Source: Chitinophaga hostae (GTDB lineage Bacteria > Bacteroidota > Bacteroidia > Chitinophagales > Chitinophagaceae). From it: a DNA stretch of 64,000 nucleotides. How positions within the stretch are numbered: position 1 is the stretch's first letter; the number at the start of each line of letters is the position of its first letter. Positions 7,650 to 15,628 of this stretch are shown here, piece by piece. The notes below the pieces were generated by a model that did no database searches, was not told the DNA's origin, and worked only from the letters and a program-made list of their open reading frames with translations. The stretch is taken from positions 1 to 64,000 of the forward strand of contig NZ_JAGTXB010000012.1 of assembly GCF_018224885.1 (NCBI RefSeq). The letters run 5' to 3'. Position numbers and translations under genes: made by a program.

Positions 7650-8551
7650 ATCATGTCATTTACAAGGTGAGTATAAATCTGCGTACTGTCTAATACCTCA
7701 TGTCCTAAAAGCTCCTGGATTTGTTCAAGGCTCATACCTGATGCCAACAGGTGCGTAGCAATACTGTGCCTCAGCGTATGTGTGCCAATATTTTTTATTA
7801 ATCCTGCCTTTTTAGCCAGTCCCTTAATGCGGATGTATAAACTTTGCTTTGTGAGTCCTTTGCCCTTATTTGCGCCTATAAACAGCATTTGTGAAGATGT
7901 TTGCAACAACTGAGGCCGGGCGTGATCTATATATAATCGCAGTTGCTCGTAACTGCCGCCAGCTATAGGCACATACCTTTCCTTGTACCCCTTGCCTTTA
8001 CGTACATAGAGTAACCTGCGATCAGTAATAATATCGCTTATCTCAAGACTGGCGCCCTCATTGAGCCGCAGACCACAACCATAAAACACCGCCAGCATAG
8101 CCTGGTCACGCAGCCCCAATACACTATCGTCCGTAGCTTCGTATAGTTGCCGGATTTCCTGCACGGTTAGCCATACAGGTTTATTTCTGCTATCCTCCAT
8201 CCACTCCAGATTAAAGCCTATACCACTCTTACCGGTTTCACGCAGGTAACGACTGAACAACTGTAATGCCTGAACATACTTATTAATATGACCTGCACTA
8301 TAACCGCGACCAGTACGGATACCGGTTTGTAATTTCAGATGATCTATATAACTGCTGGCATCGGCTGCCGTAAGCTGTTGTAACCCCATTTTACCGTGCC
8401 GCTCCTGATAGTGCAGGAACTCACCCACGTGACGCGGCAGGTTATATACGCTACTATCCGCATAATTCAACGTTTCAAGCCACTGCTTAAAACCTGCACA
8501 TAGTAACACATGCTCACTACTGCGCAGTACGTACATTGTTTCCATAAACAA
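7646..8551 (-). CDS. Tyrosine recombinase, catalytically complete (IntA), element copy 1
   Basis: A XerC/D-like integrase of 301 aa. The core-binding domain covers about 1-120 and the catalytic domain about 125-300, with R162 (CGLRLNE), a Lys in RKGKGYKERYVPI (185-190), H258-T-L-R261, H284 (LLGHE) and Y293 (TQIYTHL). All residues needed for strand cleavage are present. It is translated just before IntB. It probably integrates and excises the surrounding element at the RHS core block, or recombines the tips. Confidence 0.93.
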   Translation of the reverse strand: MFMETMYVLRSSEHVLLCAGFKQWLETLNYADSSVYNLPRHVGEFLHYQERHGKMGLQQLTAADASSYIDHLKLQTGIRTGRGYSAGHINKYVQALQLFSRYLRETGKSGIGFNLEWMEDSRNKPVWLTVQEIRQLYEATDDSVLGLRDQAMLAVFYGCGLRLNEGASLEISDIITDRRLLYVRKGKGYKERYVPIAGGSYEQLRLYIDHARPQLLQTSSQMLFIGANKGKGLTKQSLYIRIKGLAKKAGLIKNIGTHTLRHSIATHLLASGMSLEQIQELLGHEVLDSTQIYTHLVNDMI

Positions 8552-8624
8552 TAAATTTTAATAATAAGAGAGGGGCTAAACGGAGTAAAAGAGAAGATAA
8601 ATTTTTACTACTATAGTCTTTTTC

Positions 8625-8720
8625 ACTGTCGCAGTTGTCGCAGTAGCCTAAAGCCTTTACTGTGGCACCTCTTACTGCGACAGTAACTCACTGTCGCAGT
8701 ACTGTCGTAGTAGACGCAGT
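8625..8720. repeat. Iteron-like cluster of ACTGTCGCAGT motifs, element copy 1
   Basis: The 11-bp motif ACTGTCGCAGT or close variants occur at 8625-8635, 8635-8645, 8674-8684 (inverted), 8690-8700 and 8701-8711, with a partial copy to 8720. The cluster spans the primase stop codon and the gap before IntA, and is conserved at 16604-16699. Iterons next to a primase-helicase gene suggest a replication origin or an accessory binding array for the recombinases. Confidence 0.65.
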
Positions 8721-11369
8721 AGATTTTAATCCGGAGAGTATTACCTGTAATTGATCATCTATAAGGCGGGTAAGTTCCTTATATTCATTACCATCTAAGA
8801 TAACATATTCAAAACCCTGACGGTGCTTATAACCGCTTACCTGACGGATATAACCGTATTGATGTAACTCCCTGATGTAACGCTGTACGGTACGGGGTTG
8901 TAGCCTGAACTGTTTCCGTACCTGCTGTGGAGTAAAACTACCCTCCCCATTATTATGCAGGTAATCCCTCAGCTGTTCTAAAAAGATCCTCGTAGCCTTT
9001 GCCAGTTCATCACCCTTACTAAACATCACCTCCTTTAACAACCCGAACGCTGCCGCAATATCATCCGGCGTAGTTTCAATATAGGGATGACCGTTACTAT
9101 CACGCTTTACTTCCCGCTGATACTGATGATAAAAGGTAATCGTTTCTATAAACGACAATAACAACGTCATAGTTCTGCGCGGCTTAAAAATTTGTTCCGG
9201 TAACTGGATACAACCAGCGTAGGGATTCACTACCCGTACAGGTTGCAGCACCTGTTGCACATTCCTAAAAAGCTGTTTAATAGCCTGTTCCTGGCTGTAG
9301 TTAACCGCTCCCGCACTCTGGCGGGTTTGATATTCCATAATACGCCTGTCCTGTTCCTTACTGGCATCCACGTACAACAGCAGGCAACGGTTGGCGTTAT
9401 CTTCGTATAGCTTTTCCCGTGTGGTGCAGCCACTCACACTTACCGGGCCATCCACTGTAACGGTAACCGTTTTCAGGTTGCCTTTATTATCTTTTAGTGT
9501 AACCGTTTTAGTGATACGCTTTTTACTTTGCAGTTCCCGCAAGGGATACAGGGACGTTTCCGCACCGTCCAGATCCTCGATCAGCAGCAGCTTATGTTTT
9601 AACTCGTCCTGCTTAAAGTAATAAAACGCATTCTCTGTTATCTGGGTAATCTCTATTTTATCTCCTGCAGGGATCAGGTCTGATACCCGTTCCTGCAGAT
9701 AAGTTTTACCGCTGCCACTGCTGCCTAAAAACATAATATGCAGCGGGGTGTGTTGTTTGCGGCTGCTGTACACCAGGTAAGCAATCATCCGGTTAACTTC
9801 TTCCCCTACAAGCCCCGACCTGCCTATATCTTCACCGGTACGGCTTAACAAGCCAGGTGCTTTCAGGTAATTAATAGCCGCTTCACGCTGTGAGGGTGAT
9901 AGCTCCGGTTTAGCCGCTGGCTTAGGTTGCATACTTTCCATACGTTGCACCCGGTAACCTTCCAGCGTATTTGTAAGCTGCGCAATAATAGCTATAACCA
10001 CTTGCTGGCTCATATCATAGGACGCCGATACCTGGCTGATCAACCCTTGTGTATGGCTATGGTTATAAAGGTCCAGATGATGGCGCAGCGGCAATAACTG
10101 TTTCTGTTTATGTTCTATTTTCAGCGTTACCCGCAACCGGTCTAAACCGGTTATTTTGATGCCACCTAAAACAGTAATAAGCAATACACCACCATCATAA
10201 ATTAACAACTCCGGATTAACTGTATTCAGCCTGGCATCACTCTCCACTAATACAGGTGTAGTAAGACTTTCAGCAGGTACGGCTTCTGGTGCAGTATAAA
10301 AAACTACTGGTTGCCTGCCTTCGATCACCTCCACCAGGACACGGCTATCATCATGGGATTGCAACACACTGTTTATATCTTCCCCATCAGGAAGCAGTAC
10401 TGTAGTGATCTTTACACGGGGAAGTAACTGTAGCAATGTATTACTATGCTTTATAGTAGCTGCTTTCCCTGCATCATCACCATCCAGCATAAAGATGATT
10501 TCCTGTAAACCGGTGCTGGCAATGATGGCCTGCTGATGCTCTGTAGTTAGCCCATTAGTGCCATACAAGGCTAATACTTCATACGCTGTACTGATTTCCG
10601 CCTGCTGTAACAGGCTGGCAGCATCAATCACGCTTTCTGTTAGTATTAACCCTGTGGCAGCGGGTGTAGGATAACAGGGATATAGGCCAGACCGTCCGGT
10701 TAAATAAAAATGCCGCTGATCCTCATTATTACTGATACTACGGCCGTACAGGGATACTATTTTATTTTCATGATTACGTAAAGGGAAGATCACACACTCC
10801 TTTGCCCATACGCTGTAACCATGCACTGCATTAGCTTTCAGCAGCCCATACTTTACCATACTGTTAATCAGGTGGTGGTTTTTACTTTCAGTATGCAGCC
10901 CGCCACTGTTATAACCCATATCATGCAGACTGTAATCTATACTGCGCCCTTGCAGGTACTGGATCGCCTTTTTACTGGCAGGTAATGCCTTTTTAAAATA
11001 GCTGAACACCTTTGCCATTAATGCCTCCCGTTCTAACAGATCCGCTTCATTGCTTATTGGTCGCGAGGTTTCAGGCACTTGCTTTTGAGGTACTGCATTA
11101 CCTCCACCTAATAAGGATTTAGCTTTCATGATGGCCTCATGTGTACTGCACTTTTCCATCAGCTGTATAAACCTGATTACGTCACCGGTACCAGCATTAC
11201 AGTTACTACTAAAACAATGATAGGTGTCTGTTTTAGGGTAAAGTTGTAATGAAGGTGTTTTATCAGGATGGAACGGACATAGTACCCGCTGGTGCTTATC
11301 AGGCTGTAAGCCATAATGGGTAACAACTTCGCTGATAGATAGCTGCAGCTTAATGTCCTTTATCTCCAT
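8688..11369 (-). CDS. Primase-helicase: CHC2 zinc finger, TOPRIM and P-loop ATPase, element copy 1
   Basis: 893 aa. A DnaG-type zinc finger near the N-terminus has C31-x2-H34 and C52-x4-C57. A TOPRIM domain has E245 (LTES) and D296-G-D298 (MLDGDDAG). A P-loop ATPase has Walker A GSSGSGKT at 549-556 and Walker B LLLIEDLD at 594-601. The C-terminal winged-helix-like segment reads VRKQFRLQPRTVQRYIREL. The combination is typical of replication proteins of plasmids, satellites and integrative elements. It implies that the excised element can replicate or at least prime its own DNA. It overlaps the SymE-like gene by 20 bp, so the two are co-translated. Confidence 0.88.
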   Translation of the reverse strand: MEIKDIKLQLSISEVVTHYGLQPDKHQRVLCPFHPDKTPSLQLYPKTDTYHCFSSNCNAGTGDVIRFIQLMEKCSTHEAIMKAKSLLGGGNAVPQKQVPETSRPISNEADLLEREALMAKVFSYFKKALPASKKAIQYLQGRSIDYSLHDMGYNSGGLHTESKNHHLINSMVKYGLLKANAVHGYSVWAKECVIFPLRNHENKIVSLYGRSISNNEDQRHFYLTGRSGLYPCYPTPAATGLILTESVIDAASLLQQAEISTAYEVLALYGTNGLTTEHQQAIIASTGLQEIIFMLDGDDAGKAATIKHSNTLLQLLPRVKITTVLLPDGEDINSVLQSHDDSRVLVEVIEGRQPVVFYTAPEAVPAESLTTPVLVESDARLNTVNPELLIYDGGVLLITVLGGIKITGLDRLRVTLKIEHKQKQLLPLRHHLDLYNHSHTQGLISQVSASYDMSQQVVIAIIAQLTNTLEGYRVQRMESMQPKPAAKPELSPSQREAAINYLKAPGLLSRTGEDIGRSGLVGEEVNRMIAYLVYSSRKQHTPLHIMFLGSSGSGKTYLQERVSDLIPAGDKIEITQITENAFYYFKQDELKHKLLLIEDLDGAETSLYPLRELQSKKRITKTVTLKDNKGNLKTVTVTVDGPVSVSGCTTREKLYEDNANRCLLLYVDASKEQDRRIMEYQTRQSAGAVNYSQEQAIKQLFRNVQQVLQPVRVVNPYAGCIQLPEQIFKPRRTMTLLLSFIETITFYHQYQREVKRDSNGHPYIETTPDDIAAAFGLLKEVMFSKGDELAKATRIFLEQLRDYLHNNGEGSFTPQQVRKQFRLQPRTVQRYIRELHQYGYIRQVSGYKHRQGFEYVILDGNEYKELTRLIDDQLQVILSGLKSTASTTTVLRQ

Positions 11370-11568
11370 GACCAGGCTTTCTTTTTATCGTCAACGTTTC
11401 GTCCCCGACTGTGATCTCTACCTGATCCCCTACATTAAAACCTGCTTTCTCTAACCATAGCCCACTGATGTTGAGCCACGCAACATAGCGCCCGCCTGGA
11501 TTGCGACATTCCTTTAATTCCTGATATTTGCCGTGTAACTTGACTAGTCGGATTTGTTTTGTTCCCAT
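11350..11568 (-). CDS. SymE-like AbrB-fold protein, 72 aa, element copy 1
   Basis: The segment VAWLNISGLWLEKAGFNVGD then QVEITVGDETLTIKRK matches the SymE toxin-type domain, whose signature is a PWLNLSG.WL..AGF..G pattern on an AbrB-like fold. SymE of E. coli is an SOS-induced type I toxin; many relatives are uncharacterised. It is the first gene of the leftward SymE-primase-IntA-IntB operon and is divergent from the XRE gene. That position fits a DNA-binding replication or regulatory partner as well as an addiction toxin. Both copies differ only near the C-terminus. Confidence 0.75.
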   Translation of the reverse strand: MGTKQIRLVKLHGKYQELKECRNPGGRYVAWLNISGLWLEKAGFNVGDQVEITVGDETLTIKRKPGHGDKGH

Positions 11569-11587
11569 GTGGAAAAATATTTTATAG

Positions 11588-11663
11588 TACCAATTGGTAA
11601 CAAAAGTAATGGATTGGTTTTAATTAACCAATACTTATTTATTTTGACTAGCATAAATAAGTA
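11588..11663. promoter_or_regulatory. Divergent operator/promoter region, three palindromes, element copy 1
   Basis: Between SymE-like (left) and XRE (right) lie the perfect palindrome TACCAATTGGTA (11588-11599), ATTGGTT/AACCAAT arms (11613-11632) and TACTTATTTA/TAAATAAGTA arms (11632-11663). All recur in copy 2 at +7979; there the middle one keeps ATTGGT/ACCAAT. They are the natural binding sites of the XRE repressor controlling both itself and the replication/recombination operon, as in lysogeny switches. Confidence 0.75.
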
Positions 11664-11713
11664 ACTAAATTTGTTAACCCCCTGCTTTTACAGGGTATTT
11701 AAAGTACCTTTTT

Positions 11714-12049
11714 ATGACTTTTGGTGAACACATTGCTACGCAGCGCAAGCAGCTTAAAATATCCCAGGACGAACTGGCTAAAAGAGTGGGAACTTCAGCG
11801 CCCATTATTGGCCGCTATGAACGTGGGGAGATAAAGCCCTCTATCGAGATGGCTAAAAAAATTGCAGATGAACTGGGCGTGACCGTGGATTACCTGATTG
11901 GTGGCTCTACCAGCATGGTACTGGACAAAAAATTACTTAAACGCATTGAAGATATTGAAGCCCTACCGGAAGAAGAGAAAGAAAAAATTTATTACTTCAT
12001 CGATATGGCCATTACATATAACAAAACTAAAAAAGCATATTCACGATAA
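11714..12049 (+). CDS. XRE-family repressor, element copy 1
   Basis: 111 aa. The HTH_3 domain at 5-60 (RKQLKISQDELAKRVGTSAP, RYERGEIKPS, KKIADELGVTVDYLIGG) is followed by a short helical dimerisation tail (EDIEALPEEEKEKIYYFIDM). By direct comparison it differs from the copy-2 protein at one residue (Glu to Asp in the tail). It is transcribed away from the SymE-primase-recombinase operon across shared palindromic sites, so it probably represses excision and replication. It converges on the immunity gene of the next RHS tip, with a strong hairpin between. Confidence 0.9.
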   Translation: MTFGEHIATQRKQLKISQDELAKRVGTSAPIIGRYERGEIKPSIEMAKKIADELGVTVDYLIGGSTSMVLDKKLLKRIEDIEALPEEEKEKIYYFIDMAITYNKTKKAYSR

Positions 12050-12050
12050 A

Positions 12051-12085
12051 CAGAGAAGCCGCAGGCATCGCCTGCGGCTTCTCTG
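12051..12085. terminator. Bidirectional hairpin terminator after XRE copy 1
   Basis: A 16-bp perfect stem (CAGAGAAGCCGCAGGC at 12051-12066, complement at 12070-12085) with a 3-base loop. It lies between the convergent XRE and immunity genes. Confidence 0.85.
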
Positions 12086-12105
12086 TTTATAATTCAAAAA
12101 CCTTA

Positions 12106-12531
12106 TTAGATTTGCTGATTACCACTCGATATAAAATGCAATACCTGGTAGAAGCCCTCATATGCATTCCCCATCTCTAAACTCAAGATATAAGTTCTAT
12201 TATTTTTATCTTTCACTCGCAATCTTGTAAATCTACTTTTATCAGTTACCATATCCCTAAATTCCTCTTGTAAGGCAGGTGATACATCAATAATATCAGA
12301 GTTAAGAATAATAATATTTGAAGAGGTTAAAACTCTCCTGTTTGTTAATAGTACCCAATCTAAGGCATCTTTATAATATACTATTAATCCCTTTTCTCCT
12401 TGTTCCAAAGACGACAATAAATCGTTATACTGAGATTTACTATTTTCATCTACAATCTTTGTAAACTGCCCTTCAGAGCCTTTTCTCCTAAATATTGATA
12501 GCAATATCGATGATTTATCTTTCTCTTCCAT
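12106..12531 (-). CDS. Putative immunity protein, PH-like, 141 aa
   Basis: A soluble cytoplasmic-looking protein without signal peptide. The segment DALDWVLLTNRRVL resembles the WVLTNKRIL-type signature of bacterial PH-like domains, followed by beta-rich IIDVSP and LRVKDKNNRTYILSLEMG. It starts 4 bp after the stop of the RHS tip at 12536, so immunity to that tip is the likely role. A cytoplasmic immunity protein suggests a toxin acting in the cytoplasm. Function inferred only from context. Confidence 0.6.
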   Translation of the reverse strand: MEEKDKSSILLSIFRRKGSEGQFTKIVDENSKSQYNDLLSSLEQGEKGLIVYYKDALDWVLLTNRRVLTSSNIIILNSDIIDVSPALQEEFRDMVTDKSRFTRLRVKDKNNRTYILSLEMGNAYEGFYQVLHFISSGNQQI

Positions 12532-12535
12532 TATA

Positions 12536-13579
12536 TTAAGGTGTTAATACTTTTTGCATAAAAACTCCGCTTCCGGATTGTTCAAATGAATATCCAAAAC
12601 GTTCTGCTATTTTCGGATTTAAAAATCCTTTATTTATTACAGATGAACCATAAATAGATATCTTGTTGGCACCAGCTCCAATGGCCTCAGCCTCCATATT
12701 ATTTATTAACACCCGTAATCCTGATACGCTTTTTTTGGTCGCGTCTAGTAAAAAAATATTTCTATTAAAAGTATTTCCTACTAAACCTTTCGTACCCCAG
12801 ATTTCATAATTCCCCATTTTCTCAGCACCTTTAAATAAGGCTTGCCCAAACGTTTCTTCTGTCATTGAGACTAAAGCCCCACCTCTAATAACCTTAGCTG
12901 CGCCTCCAAACAAACTAGCTATCGGGGGTAGTGGAACTAATAGTGACTCTACAGGAACATAATCCGCTCTGCCTGATGCTCGCATAAACTGAATATTCCC
13001 ATGCTCATCAACCCTATGACTAGACCAAAAAGCAGCTTGTTGATCAATGTAAGCATTAGCTACAGCACTTCCTCCGTCAACCCTTCCATTAGACCTAAAA
13101 TTCACCGTATGACCAATAGCCGTATTTATCGCTGCACCAGCAGCCTCACTATAGGTCTTCTCTATCGTAGTATAATTTACATGGATATTGCGGGAGGTCT
13201 TATTTACTACTTCTCCTCCGGTTTGCTCAGCAACTTCCCTTGCAGCTCTTCTTTGGGCAGATGTTGAACCAAACAATCCAAAAAAGTAATCACCAAGAGG
13301 GTCTATATTCTTTGCAGGGTCATTACCCATACTTACGTATGGACTCTCACTTAAAGAAGATTCCGTTTTAGGATCAATTTGCCACCATCTACCTATTTGA
13401 GGATCAAGGGTTCTAAAAAACGCATCATACTGATTCATATCTAAATCAGTGGTATGCTCTATCCCGTTGTATTCTTTCCGGTTCTTCGAGTATTGTGTCC
13501 CCTTCAACGCATTGGAACTTATCCCCGCCATGGTCAACCCAAACGGATAATAATGCGTCTCCTCCAGCAACCGACTCAA
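12536..13579 (-). CDS. Orphan RHS C-terminal tip, unassigned toxin (possibly acetyltransferase-like)
   Basis: The core runs from SRLLEETHYYPFGLTMAGIS to GNDPAKNIDPLGD (about residue 92). A linker with LLVPLPPIASLFGGAAKVI precedes a C-terminal domain of about 120 aa (NYEIWGTKGLVGNTFNRNIF; AEAIGAGANKISIYGSS; AERFGYSFEQSG; VFMQKVL). The last segments faintly resemble the end of GNAT acetyltransferases, but this is low-confidence. The only start is TTG. A TAA lies in frame about 15 codons upstream, after sequence not from RHS, so the tip is probably not produced on its own. It is the tip displaced by element copy 2. Confidence 0.6.
   Translation of the reverse strand: MSRLLEETHYYPFGLTMAGISSNALKGTQYSKNRKEYNGIEHTTDLDMNQYDAFFRTLDPQIGRWWQIDPKTESSLSESPYVSMGNDPAKNIDPLGDYFFGLFGSTSAQRRAAREVAEQTGGEVVNKTSRNIHVNYTTIEKTYSEAAGAAINTAIGHTVNFRSNGRVDGGSAVANAYIDQQAAFWSSHRVDEHGNIQFMRASGRADYVPVESLLVPLPPIASLFGGAAKVIRGGALVSMTEETFGQALFKGAEKMGNYEIWGTKGLVGNTFNRNIFLLDATKKSVSGLRVLINNMEAEAIGAGANKISIYGSSVINKGFLNPKIAERFGYSFEQSGSGVFMQKVLTP
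13501..13577. repeat. RHS core recombination block, copy 2
   Basis: Near-identical to 21317-21393 in the full-length RHS gene up to ..CCGACTC; beyond that point the two sequences are unrelated. Inside, TTATCC (13519-13524) and GGATAA (13545-13550) form an inverted pair 20 bp apart, the spacing style of tyrosine recombinase sites. The block is coding, so part of its conservation is protein-driven. Confidence 0.8.
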
Positions 13580-13715
13580 AGAACTCCTACCACCTAAAAA
13601 TAACGGATTTTATTTTTTCATATGAAAGAAAAAATCCGGGAGCTGTTTATCCGTTGGGGTTACCGCGGTCACGAGGCCACCAGGCATAGTTTGCTCCACG
13701 ATACGATTCCATAGG

Positions 13716-13750
13716 TTATAAAAAATCCGGAGCGTAAGCCCCGGATCTTT
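13716..13750 (-). terminator. Rho-independent terminator of the 55-aa gene
   Basis: On the minus strand, ATCCGGGG and CTCCGGAT arms around GCTTACG are followed by a T run (A run at 13720-13725). It lies directly downstream of the small gene at 13753. Confidence 0.8.
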
Positions 13751-13752
13751 TC

Positions 13753-13920
13753 TTAATTACGCTTCATCAGCTCTCCAAACTTGATAATTACCTCCTGTAT
13801 ACTACTCCCACATGCTACAATACTATCCTCGTAAGCAGCCAGGAACGCGCTTTCCTGTTCTGGTTTCACCTGCATGATGGTAAGTTCTCCTGTTGCCTCT
13901 TTAACAATGTAATTTTTCAT
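13753..13920 (-). CDS. Small hypothetical protein, 55 aa
   Basis: Reads MKNYIVKEATGELTIMQVKP, contains ESAFLAAYEDSIVACGSSIQ and ends VIIKFGELMKRN. It has a proper ATG, a terminator immediately downstream and coherent composition, so it is a real gene. No signal peptide or membrane segment. It sits in the part of copy 2 that copy 1 lacks, between the displaced RHS tip and the conserved noncoding region. It is cargo or a recent insertion rather than part of the core module. Function unknown. Confidence 0.7.
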   Translation of the reverse strand: MKNYIVKEATGELTIMQVKPEQESAFLAAYEDSIVACGSSIQEVIIKFGELMKRN

Positions 13921-13964
13921 AATGATAATTTTTTGATGGTTAAAAAACGCCTGCCGGGTGGCAG

Positions 13965-14194
13965 CTTTTAAAAGAAAAAAGAGAAAAAAAGAAAGCCATC
14001 TCCCAGCACCCGGTGATTATCGAACCAAAAGGAAACGGAATAAATGCGTGGTATTCTAAAGCTGACGGCTTGATGGCGCTGGTGCAGGATATAAAGCTGA
14101 TGGCTTATTCTGCCGCTTTATGCCGTAGTCTTTTGGTGAGATAATCTTCCGGGGGCTATCTTCGCTTTCTTCTTTTTCTTTTTTTCTTTTAAAG
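13965..14194. repeat. Long imperfect inverted repeat, element copy 2
   Basis: Arms 13965-14032 and 14131-14194 pair imperfectly over about 65 bp. Shared features are CTTTTAAAAG/CTTTTAAAGG ends, a purine tract of AAAGAAAAA type, a CCCGG segment, GATTATC and ACCAAAAG, around a spacer of about 98 bp. It occupies the position where copy 1 has the 6102-6215 repeat. No gene lies in 13921-14770 apart from this and the GC-rich region. Confidence 0.6.
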
Positions 14195-14269
14195 GGTGAT
14201 CTACTAACCCGATCGCCTATACTAATCTCATCTACCGATCTTCTCCACCGATCTACCAGGTGGGCATCA

Positions 14270-14770
14270 GGGTACTAACGTCGGGCAGCTATAATCTCCC
14301 GCTTAACCGACGCACTGCCGCCCCCACCGCCATTCCACCCTGGCTGCTGTGGCGGCAGCCAGAGCGCAGGCCCTGTAGCGCAGCGGAAGGGCCAAGCGAG
14401 GGCGAGCCACAGCTAGCCGCGCCTTCGTCCTTTATCTCGCCGGGAGCGCCAGCGGACGGCAAAATCAAAAATGGAAGGCCAGGGTGGACGGCGGGGGGCG
14501 GACAAAAATGAACAGCGAAGGGATGGCAGGCATAAAAACGACCAATATTTAAAACAGCCCTTAGCCAGACCGGGAGCTGGACGAACGGAGGGCGCAGGAG
14601 CGCAAAAAGCGTGACAGGCCGCAGCGCAGCCCCTGGAGCGATAGCGGAAGGGGCAAGCGTAGGACTGGCGCGTCTTTTTGCCGACTAAGCCCGCAGTGAG
14701 ACCGCTTTTCCTTCAACATAAAGGCTTTATACTAACAGGAAGGAATATATTATTTTAGAGCGGATCAGCA
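14270..14770. other. Conserved GC-rich noncoding region of element copy 2, with twin hairpins
   Basis: Counterpart of 6250-6791. The hairpins are at 14369-14393 (GGCCCT/AGGGCC, loop identical to copy 1) and 14629-14654 (GCCCCT/AGGGGC, loop one base longer). Stem bases are preserved while surrounding bases drift. Role unknown; see the findings. Confidence 0.6.
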
Positions 14771-15628
14771 CTATTTTAATGGATGGTACTGCTGCAGGGC
14801 ATTTTGAAGATCATCTATGTTATTGAGTTTATAACGCTGCGTACTGCTCACATACCGATGGCCAGCCATATACTGCACCTGCCGCAGGTTGTACTGCTTT
14901 AACCAGTGTGTTATTACGCTGCTCCTGAACTGCGTTGCATCGATCACTTTAGCGTTAAGCTGCCGTAATTGCCGCATCATTACACCCACCTGGTTAACGA
15001 TATTATTTGCACTGGCCTTGCGTTTCTTATTTTTCTGTAGTAACGGACCGGTTTTAAACTTACCAGCTTTCATATAAGCTTGCAGGTCCAGTACCTGCGC
15101 AGCTTCCAGCCTTAGCCACCTTTCATTACTATGACTGCTACCACTAATAAAAACCTTTCCTTCCTTTAAGTAAATATCTGTTGCATATAGCCGTTTCAGT
15201 TCTTCCGTTGTTACTCCCTGATAGATGAACAGACCTAATATAATTTTCTTTGATGCATCTACCTGTAACTGCAACTGATAACATTCATACAGATGCACCA
15301 GCTCATCATAACTTAACAGGTTATTAGGCAACCTCCGGATAATTCCCTTCATAAACAAGCCTGCCGCTGGGTTATCAGTACGTTGCCCCTCCGCCACCAG
15401 GTAATTAAAGTAATGCCGCACCGGGCATAAGATAGCATTAATCAGCGCTTTACTTTTGTTCAAGGATTGCAGCAACCGGATAAAATCCAGCAGCTCCGTA
15501 TAGGTGATAACATCGGCTGATAATTGTTCCTGCTGTAGCCACTCCGTAAAGCAGGCCAGGTACTTGCTGTAAGTACTGATAGTGCTACCGCTATGCTTTT
15601 TCTGTTTTAAATAATCAGTGAACATCAT
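14771..15628 (-). CDS. Tyrosine recombinase, degenerate partner (IntB), element copy 2
   Basis: 285 aa, collinear with the copy-1 protein without gaps. The same departures from the catalytic set occur: GVT where GLR is expected, and ATQFRSS where HxxR is expected. The second Arg, the AGHRYVSS His and the TQRYK Tyr are retained. Substitutions against copy 1 are scattered and mostly conservative (for example TTEELKRLYATDIYLK against VEELKRLFVKDIYLK), so both copies have been kept under protein-level selection. The ATG overlaps the IntA stop by 4 bp. Confidence 0.85.
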   Translation of the reverse strand: MMFTDYLKQKKHSGSTISTYSKYLACFTEWLQQEQLSADVITYTELLDFIRLLQSLNKSKALINAILCPVRHYFNYLVAEGQRTDNPAAGLFMKGIIRRLPNNLLSYDELVHLYECYQLQLQVDASKKIILGLFIYQGVTTEELKRLYATDIYLKEGKVFISGSSHSNERWLRLEAAQVLDLQAYMKAGKFKTGPLLQKNKKRKASANNIVNQVGVMMRQLRQLNAKVIDATQFRSSVITHWLKQYNLRQVQYMAGHRYVSSTQRYKLNNIDDLQNALQQYHPLK

